DNA of 64,000 bases from Streptomyces sp. S.PB5. GTDB taxonomy: Bacteria > Actinomycetota > Actinomycetes > Streptomycetales > Streptomycetaceae. Of the stretch, positions 31,999-39,437 are shown piece after piece (within the stretch, counting starts at the first letter, position 1; every line of letters begins with the position of its first letter). The stretch spans positions 372,001 through 436,000 of the forward strand of contig NZ_JAQMWP010000005.1 of the NCBI RefSeq assembly GCF_030403745.1, read 5' to 3'. Under the pieces are notes generated by a model. It was not told where the DNA came from. It searched no databases and was given only the letters and a program-made list of their open reading frames with translations. Made by a program: the position numbers and the translations under genes.

Positions 31999-33381
31999 GT
32001 GAGTGCTTCCCGGCGTAGTGGGACCACCGACGAGCTGGGGCCGAACGAGCCCGAGCAGCCCGACGGCGCCGATCTGCTCGCCGCCCTGCTCGACGGCATG
32101 GACGCGGCACTGTGCGCCTTCGACGCGGGCGGAGTCGTCACCCACTGGAACCGCGAGGCCGAGCGGATCCTGGGCTGGACCGCCGCCGAGGCCGTGGGGC
32201 GCCAGGGGTTCGCGGGATGGGCCGTGCGGAGCGCCGACGCGCAGGAGGTCGAGGGGCGGCTGATGTCCGCCATGCAGGCCCCCGGGCGGCAGGTCCACGA
32301 GTTCGCGCTGCTGACCAAGGAAGGCGGCAGAGTCCTCGTACGGACGCAGTCGGCCGCCGTGCGCGGGCCGGACGGCAAGCCGGCCGGGGTGTACTGCGCG
32401 TTCAGCGAGGTGCACGCGCAGATCGATCTCGAACGGTCCATCGCGCTCAGCGAGGCGCTCTTCGAGGACGCCAGCTGGGGTGTCGTACTGGTCGACGCCG
32501 ACCTGCGGCCCGCGGTCGTCAACTCGCACGCCGCCCGGGCACTGGGCATCGGCCGTACGGCCGTCCTCGGGCGGCCCCTCGGGGAACTGCTCGCTCAGGG
32601 CGTCGAGGAACTGGAGAGCGCGCTCACCCATGTGCTGGCCGAGGGCGCACCGCCCGCACCCGCCGAGATCTGGGTGAGCGTCCGCACCCCCGAGGGCGAA
32701 CAGCGGCGCTGCTGGCGCTGCGGCTTCGTACGCCTCGCCTCACCGCTCGCCGAGGAACCCGTGCCCCTGGGCGTCGGCTGGCTCTTCAACGACGTCACCG
32801 AGGCCAAGCAGGCCGAGCAGGAGGCGGCCCTGCTCCGCTTCCGCACCAACCAGCTGCACCGCGCGGCCCGCGCCGCCGCCGAGTGCGAGGACCCGACCGA
32901 GGCGGCCACGATCCACCTCGACTTCGCGCTCGCCGGCTTCGCCGACCACGCGCTCATCGACCGCGTGGCAGACGCCCCGGCCACCGGATCCGACGTGCCG
33001 GTACGGCTGGTACGGGTCGCCGCGACCCCCGCCGGGGCACCCGGGCCTAGCCTGCTGGCCGGACAGGCGGGGCTGCCCGTGCGGTACGCGGTGGGGCATC
33101 CCGCGCTGCAGTGCGTGGAGCGGATGGGGTCCGTGCGGGCGAGCGTCGGATCGGTACCGACGGAGAAGGCCCGCGAGTGGGCCCTCGCCCGGCAGTGGCC
33201 GGGGGACGCGGTGCACGCGCTGTGCGCGGTACTGCGGAGCCGGGGGCGGACGCTGGGGGTCGTGACCTTCCTGCGGGGGGCCGGGCGGAACCAGTTCGAG
33301 CGGTCCGATGCGGTGTACGCGGAGGATGTGGCGGTGCGGATCGCTGCGGCGCTGGATCTGGCGGGGGTTGCACGGGGGTGA
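31999..33381 (+). CDS. PAS-domain sensor protein with GAF-like C-terminus
   Basis: A 460-residue cytoplasmic protein. PAS-1 is at about residues 25-140 (ALLDGMDAALCAFDAGGVVT; HWNREAERILGWTAAEAVGR), followed by a second PAS at about 150-255 (LFEDASWGVVLVDADLRPAV). A GAF-like region follows (FALAGFADHALIDRV; LARQWPGDAVHALCAVLRSR; DAVYAEDVAVRIAAALDLAG). No kinase, phosphatase or cyclase domain is visible; in Streptomyces this N-terminal layout often precedes a PP2C (SpoIIE) phosphatase, which is absent here. Start GTG 31999 chosen for the CAGGGGG six bases upstream; an upstream GTG at 31948 is less likely. Confidence 0.82.
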   Translation: MSASRRSGTTDELGPNEPEQPDGADLLAALLDGMDAALCAFDAGGVVTHWNREAERILGWTAAEAVGRQGFAGWAVRSADAQEVEGRLMSAMQAPGRQVHEFALLTKEGGRVLVRTQSAAVRGPDGKPAGVYCAFSEVHAQIDLERSIALSEALFEDASWGVVLVDADLRPAVVNSHAARALGIGRTAVLGRPLGELLAQGVEELESALTHVLAEGAPPAPAEIWVSVRTPEGEQRRCWRCGFVRLASPLAEEPVPLGVGWLFNDVTEAKQAEQEAALLRFRTNQLHRAARAAAECEDPTEAATIHLDFALAGFADHALIDRVADAPATGSDVPVRLVRVAATPAGAPGPSLLAGQAGLPVRYAVGHPALQCVERMGSVRASVGSVPTEKAREWALARQWPGDAVHALCAVLRSRGRTLGVVTFLRGAGRNQFERSDAVYAEDVAVRIAAALDLAGVARG

Positions 33382-33459
33382 GGTGAGCGCCGGTCCGAAG
33401 GCGGGGGACGTCAGCTCTGGAAGCGCGCCGCGAGACAGTCGCTTAGCAGCAAGATCGGG

Positions 33460-33709
33460 TGCGCGTTCGAGGACCCACCAGGCTGTGCTTCCTCAGCAGC
33501 CTGCACTGGAATCCGTGGGAGCAGACACCCCTGGGAGCAGGGACGAAACGGCTCACGGACACCCCGCCCTCGCGCGGGGCACCGGCAGGGAACATGGGCG
33601 AGGGGAGACCGACGGGCCCAGCACCGGAGCCCGTCGGCGTCACGCCGAGGCAGAGAACGGGAGCGGTGACGCTCCCACGCAGAACCAGTCGTACACGGGT
33701 GAAGGAGCT
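33460..33709 (+). ncRNA. omegaRNA-like region (OMEGA guide scaffold remnant)
   Basis: The 250 bp directly before the IscB remnant hold four successive hairpins: CCCCGC/GCGGGG (33562-33579), CGACGGGC/GCCCGTCG with an 11-nt loop (33610-33636), CGGCG-TCA-CGCCG (33635-33647) and GGGAGCG-GTGA-CGCTCCC (33659-33676). IscB nucleases use an omegaRNA encoded just upstream of iscB, with the guide at its 5' end; position and stem density fit. The 5' boundary is a guess. The region retains intact stems although the protein gene is broken. Confidence 0.5.
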
Positions 33710-34381
33710 GTGATCACCGTCCGGCGGGGCTTGGTGTCGGTCGAACTCCAACACCGCGGCGACCACATCCACCTCTGCATGCAACAACGCGCCGGATACC
33801 GACACAGACGACGCTCCGCCAACTGCCGTTACCGAGCACCGCGTTCAAACAACCGAACCCGTCCGGCAGGATGGCTTCCGCCCTCCTTTGCGACGCGACC
33901 GGCGTACCCCTGAACATCGATCACGTCAGACCCCGCAGCCGAGGCGGATCGAACCGCATCTCCAACCGACCGCCTCGCGATGATCCTCCGGCAAGCGAGG
34001 ACCCCGCTCCATGACGCCGCCGCCATGAACGCGACCCGATGGCAGCTCTTGGATGCCTCGAGTGGTCTCGATCGCCCGCTGCACACCTGGCCCGGCGGGC
34101 GAACGCAGTGGAACCGCAGCGCCATGGGACTGGCCAAGACCCACACCCTGGACGCGCTCTCTGTCGGACATCTGGATCACGGGAGCGGCGATGTGATCGT
34201 GCGTTTTCCGGGACAGGTACTCGTCGCCAAGGCAACGGGGCGTGGCTCCTATGCCCGCACCACTCCGGATCGATTCGGCTTCCCCCGTCATCGCCACCTT
34301 CGCCTCCTGCAACGAAGCGACGGATATGGCTACTCCTTCCGGCCAGAAGGAGCTGCGTCAACATCTCGGAAAACCGGTTGA
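33710..34381 (+). pseudogene. Decayed IscB (RRXRR/HNH OMEGA nuclease) gene
   Basis: Three frames in order give pieces of an IscB. Segment 1 (33710-33886, GTG start after GAAGGAG) encodes the Arg-rich bridge helix, MQQRAGYRHRRRSANCRYRA then RTRPAGWLPPS. Segment 2 (33889-33966) gives the HNH core GVPLNIDHVRPRSRGGSNRI. Segment 3 (33968-34381) gives NATRWQLLD, GGRTQWNRSAMGLAKTHTLD (RuvC-III with His and Asp) and VAKATGRGSYARTTPDRFGF. The PLMP domain and RuvC-I, RuvC-II, part of the HNH zinc site and a C-terminal stretch are missing, so about 222 of an expected 400-500 codons remain. The nuclease cannot be functional. Confidence 0.82.
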
Positions 34382-34703
34382 GCGGTGGCCCACCGGTTCT
34401 TAGGGTGTGATGCACCGAGGAGAGGAGGTGGTTCGGAGCATGTATGCACACCGGACGTCGGAGGTGGCTGCAGGCTAGCGGCCTGCCACCACACGCAGTG
34501 CGGTGCCGGACCAGCGTGCGCGAGAAGCACGCAGCCGGCCAATCCAACGCAGTCACCCGACCCGCGAGCTCGCCGGTACGTCCGGCCGGCTCCCCCGCTT
34601 CAGGCGGGGGAACCCGAGCTCGCGGGTCGTCTGCGTTCGTGGAGGATTTTCGGGAGTGACCTGCGACACCGGGGATTCTTGCGGCACGCAGTACTCTGAC
34701 CGC
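34382..34703. other. Region after the IscB remnant with nested inverted repeats
   Basis: 322 bp without a coding gene I can support. It contains the nested structure at 34559-34628 and, at its right end, a TACTCT (34692-34697) that could be the -10 element for the leader-peptide gene starting at 34704, giving a leaderless or nearly leaderless transcript. Confidence 0.45.
34559..34628. repeat. Nested inverted repeats (possible IS200/IS605-type end)
   Basis: Outer arms GACCCGCGAGCTCG (34559-34572) and CGAGCTCGCGGGTC (34615-34628) are a perfect 14-bp inverted pair. Inside is a compact hairpin CCCCCGC-TTCA-GGCGGGGG at about 34592-34610. The inner hairpin resembles the subterminal stems at right ends of IS200/IS605-group elements, the group that carries IscB and TnpB; the assignment is an inference. 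Confidence 0.6.
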
Positions 34704-34778
34704 ATGCTTTCGCTCGTTCGACGCCGCCACGTGGACTACGTCCGCGTCACGAGCATGGGCTGTCGACGATCCGTCTGA
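34704..34778 (+). CDS. Putative leader peptide (24 aa, RRHVD...C type)
   Basis: A 24-residue ORF, ATG 34704 to TGA 34776-34778. It contains RRRHVDYVRVTSMGC, matching the pattern R-R-H-V-D-x-x-R-V-x-S-x-x-C-R of short leader peptides annotated upstream of many Streptomyces metabolic genes. In related actinobacteria, upstream ORFs with cysteine codons near the end act as cysteine-responsive attenuators. A TACTCT six bases upstream would give a leaderless transcript. It lies 88 bp upstream of the 2-oxoglutarate oxygenase gene and may control it. Confidence 0.65.
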   Translation: MLSLVRRRHVDYVRVTSMGCRRSV

Positions 34779-34866
34779 GCGATCCGGCCCCTTTTTCAGC
34801 AGCCACCGCTGCCGTTTCCTCCTTCTCACCTCTCTCATCTCTCTCATCTCTCTGTGGACGCACTCC

Positions 34867-35895
34867 ATGACGAACGTGTCGACGATCCCGTCGTACCAGC
34901 AGCTTCCGATCATCGATCTCTCCGCCGCCGATCGCGGCCCCCAGGCGAGGGCTCTGCTCCATGCGCAGCTGCACAGTGCCGCGCATGACGTGGGGTTCTT
35001 CCAGTTGGTCGGGCATGGGGTTCCGCAGGGTGAGGTCGATGCCCTGCTCGCTGCCATGCGGAGGTTCTTCGCGCTTCCGGAGGGTGAGCGGCTGGCCATC
35101 GACAATGTTCGTTCGCCGCATTTCCGGGGGTACACGCGGACCGGGGACGAGCGGACGGGTGGGAGTCGGGACTGGCGGGATCAGCTCGACATCGGGGCCG
35201 AGCGGGAGGCTCGAATACCGGGGGCTGGGGAGCCTGCTTATTGGTGGCTTCAGGGGCCCAATCAGTGGCCTGAGTCCTTGCCCGAGTTGCGGACCGCCGC
35301 GTTGGAGTGGATCGACCGGCTCAGTGGCGTGGCCGAGCGGTTGCTGCGTGAGCTGCTCACGGCGATCGGGGCGCCCGCCGATTTCTACGAGCCGATCTTC
35401 GGGGCGCATGCCCATCCGCATCTCAAGCTGGTGCGGTATCCGGGGAGTGCGGGGGACGGCGCCGATCAGGGGGTCGGTGCGCACAAGGACTACGGGTTTC
35501 TCACGCTGCTGCTGCAGGACCGGGTCGGTGGGCTTCAGGTGCAGCGTGAGGACGGGTTGTTCCATGATGTGCCGCCGTTGGAGGGGGCGTTCGTGGTGAA
35601 TCTCGGGGAGCTGCTCGAAGTGGCGACGAACGGGTATCTCGTCGCCACCAATCACCGGGTGGTGTCGCCGCCGGGGGCGACCGAGCGGTTCTCGGTGCCG
35701 TTCTTCTACAACCCGCGTCTCGACGCGCGCGTGGAGCCCCTGTCGTTCCCGCACGCTTCCGCCGCGCCCGGCGTCACGGACGACCCCTCGAACCCGCTCT
35801 TCGCGGAGTACGGGTACAACGAGCTGAAGGGCAAGCTGCGGGCGCATCCGCTGGTGGCGGAGCGCCACCACGGCAACTTGCTGACTCCGGCCTAG
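34867..35895 (+). CDS. 2-oxoglutarate/Fe(II) oxygenase, isopenicillin N synthase family
   Basis: A 342-residue non-haem iron oxygenase. N-terminal DIOX_N domain (LPIIDLSAADRGPQARALLH; VGFFQLVGHGV), then the jelly-roll core with iron ligands His206-x-Asp208 (GAHKDYGFLTLL) and His263 (ATNHRVVSP), and the co-substrate pair Arg274-x-Ser276 (ERFSVPFFYNP). It contains the full 2OG/Fe set. The substrate is unknown; many bacterial relatives oxidise small acids, amino acids or hormones. Preceded by a putative leader peptide. It ends before a terminator and is convergent with citrate synthase. Confidence 0.92.
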   Translation: MTNVSTIPSYQQLPIIDLSAADRGPQARALLHAQLHSAAHDVGFFQLVGHGVPQGEVDALLAAMRRFFALPEGERLAIDNVRSPHFRGYTRTGDERTGGSRDWRDQLDIGAEREARIPGAGEPAYWWLQGPNQWPESLPELRTAALEWIDRLSGVAERLLRELLTAIGAPADFYEPIFGAHAHPHLKLVRYPGSAGDGADQGVGAHKDYGFLTLLLQDRVGGLQVQREDGLFHDVPPLEGAFVVNLGELLEVATNGYLVATNHRVVSPPGATERFSVPFFYNPRLDARVEPLSFPHASAAPGVTDDPSNPLFAEYGYNELKGKLRAHPLVAERHHGNLLTPA

Positions 35896-35901
35896 ATCAA
35901 T

Positions 35902-35918
35902 GCGCCCCATAGGGGCGC
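35902..35918. terminator. Hairpin between convergent genes
   Basis: GCGCCCC-ATA-GGGGCGC, 7-bp perfect arms, directly after the oxygenase gene. Its 3' arm is part of the dispersed repeat that starts at 35910. Confidence 0.6.
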
Positions 35919-35940
35919 GGGGAACTGCGCGACCGGCCAC
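35910..35940. repeat. Dispersed Streptomyces intergenic repeat, copy 2
   Basis: TAGGGGCGCGGGGAACTGCG followed by CGACCGGCCAC; differs from the copy at 4497-4526 at only a few positions. Lies between convergent coding ends. Confidence 0.7.
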
Positions 35941-35979
35941 AACCCGGCCCGCAGTCGCCCGCGCTCCTCAAGCTCCTTC

Positions 35980-37092
35980 TCAGTGGGCGATGTCCTCGTA
36001 CCCCGAGACATCCTGAGGCTGCCGCGAACCCGGCCCCACATAACGCGCGGACGGCCGCACCAACCGCCCCGTCCGCTTCTGCTCAAGAATGTGCGCCGAC
36101 CATCCGGCTGTCCTCGCGCAGGTGAACATCGACGTGAACATGTGGGCCGGTACCTCCGCGAAGTCCAGGACGATCGCCGCCCAGAACTCGACGTTGGTGG
36201 CCAGGACGCGGTCGGGGCGGCGGGCGTGGAGCTCGGCGAGTGCCGCCTTCTCCAGTGCTTCGGCGACTTCGAAGCGGGGTGCGCCCAGTTCGCGGGCCGT
36301 GCGGCGGAGGACGCGGGCGCGGGGGTCTTCGGCGCGGTAGACGCGGTGGCCGAAGCCCATCAGGCGTTCGCCCTTGTCGAGGGCCTGCTTGACGTAGGCC
36401 TCGGCGTCGCCGGTGCGTTCGATCTCCTCGATCATGTGGAGGACGCGGGAGGGGGCGCCGCCGTGGAGGGGGCCGGACATGGCTCCTACGGCGCCGGAGA
36501 GGGCGGCTGCGACGTCGGCGCCGGTGGAGGCGATGACGCGGGCGGTGAAGGTGGAGGCGTTCATGCCGTGTTCGGCGGCGGAGGTCCAGTACGCGTCGAC
36601 GGCGGCGACGTGTTTGGGGTCGGGTTCGCCGCGCCAGCGGATCATGAAGCGTTCGACGACGGACTGGGCTTTGTCGATCTCGCTCTGCGGGACCATGGGG
36701 CGGCCCTGGCCGCGGGCGGACTGGGCGACGTAGGAGAGGGCCATGACGGCGGCCCTGGCGAGGTCTTCGCGGGCCTGGGCCTCGTCGATGTCGAGGAGTG
36801 GTTTGAGGCCCCAGACGGGGGCGAGCATCGCGAGTGCGGACTGGACGTCGACGCGGATGTCGCCGGAGTGGACGGGGATGGGGAAGGGTTCGGCGGGCGG
36901 CAGGCCGGGGCGGAAGGCGCCGTCGACGAGCAGGCCCCAGACGTTGCCGAACGAGACGTGACCGACCAGGTCCTCGATGTCGACGCCCCGGTACCTCAGG
37001 GCGCCGCCCTCCTTGTCCGGTTCGGCGATCTCCGTCTCGAACGCGACGACTCCTTCGAGGCCGGGTACGAAGGAGGGGTCAAAGTCGGACAT
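35980..37092 (-). CDS. Citrate synthase-family protein (CitA-like)
   Basis: A 370-residue citrate synthase homologue. Conserved active-site histidines are at 175 (EHGMNASTFTAR), 210 (GPLHGGAPS) and 249 (GFGHRVYRAEDPR). The position of the catalytic Asp is occupied by Glu302 (NVEFWAAIVLDFAEVP), as I recall for the CitA-type second citrate synthases of actinobacteria. It condenses acetyl- or propionyl-CoA with oxaloacetate in the family. The ATG that gives MSDFDPSFVPG is preferred over one five codons upstream. Divergent from pdxH across a promoter region with GTGCCAC repeats. Confidence 0.9.
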   Translation of the reverse strand: MSDFDPSFVPGLEGVVAFETEIAEPDKEGGALRYRGVDIEDLVGHVSFGNVWGLLVDGAFRPGLPPAEPFPIPVHSGDIRVDVQSALAMLAPVWGLKPLLDIDEAQAREDLARAAVMALSYVAQSARGQGRPMVPQSEIDKAQSVVERFMIRWRGEPDPKHVAAVDAYWTSAAEHGMNASTFTARVIASTGADVAAALSGAVGAMSGPLHGGAPSRVLHMIEEIERTGDAEAYVKQALDKGERLMGFGHRVYRAEDPRARVLRRTARELGAPRFEVAEALEKAALAELHARRPDRVLATNVEFWAAIVLDFAEVPAHMFTSMFTCARTAGWSAHILEQKRTGRLVRPSARYVGPGSRQPQDVSGYEDIAH

Positions 37093-37247
37093 CAGGCGGC
37101 TCCTCATGATGTGTGCGACAGGTCTTGTCGGGGTGCGGGGTGTCGGTTCGGGGTGCTGATGGGGGGGCGACCTGCGGAGTGGGACGGCTCCGCGGTGGTC
37201 GGCTGGCCCTGTGATGCCCCTTTCGGCGGGTGGTCACCCCACCGTTG

Positions 37248-37315
37248 TGGCATCTGCACCATATCCCCGAGTGCCACCTTTGGGGAGTGGTTGCGGCACT
37301 GAGTGCCACCCTTGG
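37248..37315. promoter_or_regulatory. Repeated GTGCCAC motifs in the citrate synthase/pdxH promoter region
   Basis: Near-identical direct repeats GAGTGCCACCTTTGG (37269-37283) and GAGTGCCACCCTTGG (37301-37315) are 32 bp apart. A GTGGCA lies near 37249, and the palindrome GGCACT-G-AGTGCC is at 37295-37307. Three-turn spacing suggests cooperative binding by one regulator; identity unknown. Confidence 0.5.
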
Positions 37316-37340
37316 TGCCGTGGTCTCAACGGCCCCTCGC

Positions 37341-38066
37341 ATGGATTCGATACGGCAAGATGACGGCGTGACCGACGCAGCCATCGTCTCCCCCGGCCCC
37401 GAGCCCACGCCCGAATCCGCCCCGGATCCGGCCTCCATGCGCAAGCAGTACCGGGCCGAGGGGCTCGCCGAGAGCGATCTCGCCGCCACGCCGGTGGAGC
37501 AGTTCGCGCGCTGGTTCAAGCAGGCCGCGACGGAGGCGCATCTGTTCGAGCCGAACGCCATGGTGGTGTCCACGGCGGACGGGGAGGGGCGGCCCAGTTC
37601 TCGTACGGTGCTGTTGAAGCAGTTCGACGAGCAGGGGTTCGTCTTCTACACGAACTACGACTCCCGCAAGGCGCGTGATCTCTCCGAGAATCCGTATGTC
37701 TCGCTGCTCTTTCCGTGGCATCCGATGGCTCGCCAGGTCCTCGTCACGGGCATCGCGCGGCGTACCGGGCGGGACGAGACCGCCGCGTACTTCCGGACCC
37801 GGCCGCACGGCTCCCAGCTCGGTGCGTGGGCCAGCGCCCAGTCGTCGGTGATCGCCACGCGTGCCGAGCTGGAGGCGTCGTACGCCGAGCTGGAGGCTCG
37901 CTATCCGGAGGGTGAGCAGGTGCCGGTGCCGCCGAACTGGGGTGGTTTCCGGGTGGCCCCGCAGGCGGTGGAGTTCTGGCAGGGCCGGGAGAACCGGCTG
38001 CACGACCGGCTGCGGTACGTGGCGGAGCCGGACGGGAGTTGGCGGGTGGAGCGGCTCAGCCCCTGA
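37341..38066 (+). CDS. pdxH: Pyridoxamine 5'-phosphate oxidase
   Basis: A 241-residue FMN enzyme converting pyridoxine/pyridoxamine 5'-phosphate to pyridoxal 5'-phosphate. Typical PdxH segments are MRKQYRAEGLAESDLAATPV, PSSRTVLLKQFDEQGFVFYT, NYDSRKARDLSENP, and the C-terminal signature WGGFRVAPQAVEFWQGRENR with FMN-binding REN-RLHDR. Start is uncertain: ATG 37341 is used here, and GTG 37368 (giving VTDAAIV) is equally possible. Divergent from citrate synthase. It ends just before the convergent TetR gene. Confidence 0.93.
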   Translation: MDSIRQDDGVTDAAIVSPGPEPTPESAPDPASMRKQYRAEGLAESDLAATPVEQFARWFKQAATEAHLFEPNAMVVSTADGEGRPSSRTVLLKQFDEQGFVFYTNYDSRKARDLSENPYVSLLFPWHPMARQVLVTGIARRTGRDETAAYFRTRPHGSQLGAWASAQSSVIATRAELEASYAELEARYPEGEQVPVPPNWGGFRVAPQAVEFWQGRENRLHDRLRYVAEPDGSWRVERLSP

Positions 38067-38100
38067 GATCCTCAGCGGGGTTCTCCGTCGGTCTTCTCCT

Positions 38101-38715
38101 TCAGTCCAGCGCCTCGTCCAGCAGTACGGCCCACTGCGCCACCACTCGTTCCCGCCGCCCCGCGTCGTCCGTGAGCAGGTTGGCGAGGCCCAGGCCGCGG
38201 GCCATGTCCAGCAGGCCCTGGACGGTCTCGCGGGCGCCCGGCCGGGACTCGTCCGCGCCCAGCAGCTCGACCGCGATGCGGTGGGTCTCGCGGCCGACGC
38301 GGGCCTCCAGCTCCGTCACCCTGGGGCGGAGCTGTTCCTCGTTCGAGGCGGCGACCCAGAGGTGGAGAGCGGCGCGGAAGAGGGGGCCGGTGTAGAGGTC
38401 GACGAGGGCTGTCACGACCGCGCGGCGGTCGACGGTCGCGTCTGCCGGGAAGAGGGCGCGCAGGGCTGTCGACCGTTCCTCCGCGACGTACTCGACCGCC
38501 GCCGTGAACAGGTCCTCCCGGGTCGGGAAGTGGTGCTGGGCGGCGCCTCGGGAGACGCCCGCGCGTTCGGCTACCACGGACACCGTGGAGCCTGTCCAGC
38601 CGTGTTCGGCGAGGCAGGCCACGGCGGCTTCCAGGAGGCGCTGCCGGGTGGCGCGGCTGCGGTCCTGTTTGGGGGTTCGTTCGACACGGTCGCCGACCGT
38701 GCTCACAGCGCCCAT
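38101..38715 (-). CDS. TetR-family regulator, last gene of the acyl-CoA operon
   Basis: A 204-residue TetR repressor. The N-terminal helix-turn-helix (residues about 15-60) reads RATRQRLLEAAVACLAEHGW, then STVSVVAERAGVSRGAAQHH, then FPTREDLFTAAVEYV. The helical C-terminal domain senses a ligand, likely an acyl-CoA. Its 5' end overlaps the enoyl-CoA hydratase by 13 nt, so it is the eighth and last gene of the operon reading from 48142. A palindrome at 48174-48187 before the first operon gene is the likely site of autoregulation. Confidence 0.9.
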   Translation of the reverse strand: MGAVSTVGDRVERTPKQDRSRATRQRLLEAAVACLAEHGWTGSTVSVVAERAGVSRGAAQHHFPTREDLFTAAVEYVAEERSTALRALFPADATVDRRAVVTALVDLYTGPLFRAALHLWVAASNEEQLRPRVTELEARVGRETHRIAVELLGADESRPGARETVQGLLDMARGLGLANLLTDDAGRRERVVAQWAVLLDEALD

Positions 38716-39437
38716 GCGGGGTCCCGTCGTTCTAGGAAGGCTGTCATGCCTTCGTGGGCCTGTGCGGAGGAGAACAGGCGGGCCGAGAGTGCGGTGAGGT
38801 GGGCCGCGTCCCGGTCGAAGGCTTCCAGCACCCTAGCGGTGAGCAGCTGTTTCGTCTCCGCGAGGGCTTCGGGTGCGGCTTTGCGGAGGCCGTCCAGGAG
38901 GGGTTCCAGTACGGCGTCCACGTCGTCGCCGGTCGCGGTGAGCAGGCCGGTGCGGACGGCCTCGGGGGCGTCGAAGCGGGCGCCGGTGAGGTAGTGGCGG
39001 GCGAGGGCGCGGGGGTCGGTGCGGGGGAGCAACGTCAGGGAGATGACCGCGGGGGCCACTCCGATCCGTACCTCTGTGAAGGCGAAGCTGGACCGTGCCG
39101 ACGCCACGCCCATGTCGCAGGCCGCCAGGAGGCCCAGGCCGCCCGCGCGGACATGGCCTGTGACCCGCGCGAGCACGGGTTTGGGCAGTTCGACGATCTG
39201 CCGGAGGAGGCCCACGAGCGCGTCGGGGTCCGGGGGCTCCTTGAGGTCGGCGCCCGCGCTGAAGGTGTTGCCGGTGTGGGTGAGGACGATCGCGCGTACG
39301 TCGCCGTCCTTCCCCGCTTCGGCGAGGGCGGCGGCCAGTTCCCCCACGAGCGTCGCCGAGAGGGCGTTGCGGTTGTGCGGTGAGTCGAGGGTGAGGGTTT
39401 CGATGCCACGCGCGCGCGTGCGGCCGATCAGGGTCAT
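38703..39437 (-). CDS. Enoyl-CoA hydratase/isomerase (crotonase fold)
   Basis: A 244-residue crotonase-fold protein, hydrating or isomerising an enoyl-CoA. The CoA/oxyanion segment is NTFSAGADLKEPPDP (about 55-70) and GHVRAGGLGLLAACDMGVAS, with ARSSFAFTEVRIGVAPAVIS after it. Length is near normal for the family. The overlap with the CoA ligase upstream is 4 nt, and with TetR downstream 13 nt. In the operon it follows the carboxylase and dehydrogenase steps, matching the methylglutaconyl-type hydratase position of leucine/terpene pathways. Confidence 0.88.
   Translation of the reverse strand: MTLIGRTRARGIETLTLDSPHNRNALSATLVGELAAALAEAGKDGDVRAIVLTHTGNTFSAGADLKEPPDPDALVGLLRQIVELPKPVLARVTGHVRAGGLGLLAACDMGVASARSSFAFTEVRIGVAPAVISLTLLPRTDPRALARHYLTGARFDAPEAVRTGLLTATGDDVDAVLEPLLDGLRKAAPEALAETKQLLTARVLEAFDRDAAHLTALSARLFSSAQAHEGMTAFLERRDPAWAL

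Noticed and set aside
33921..35135. Minus-strand frame of about 400 codons over the IscB remnant and oxygenase start
   Set aside because: It crosses the promoter region and the start of the oxygenase gene, and its translation has no recognisable domain, whereas the plus strand shows IscB and oxygenase motifs.
36038..37302. Plus-strand Gly-rich frame opposite citrate synthase
   Set aside because: Composition artefact. Citrate synthase motifs are clear on the minus strand.
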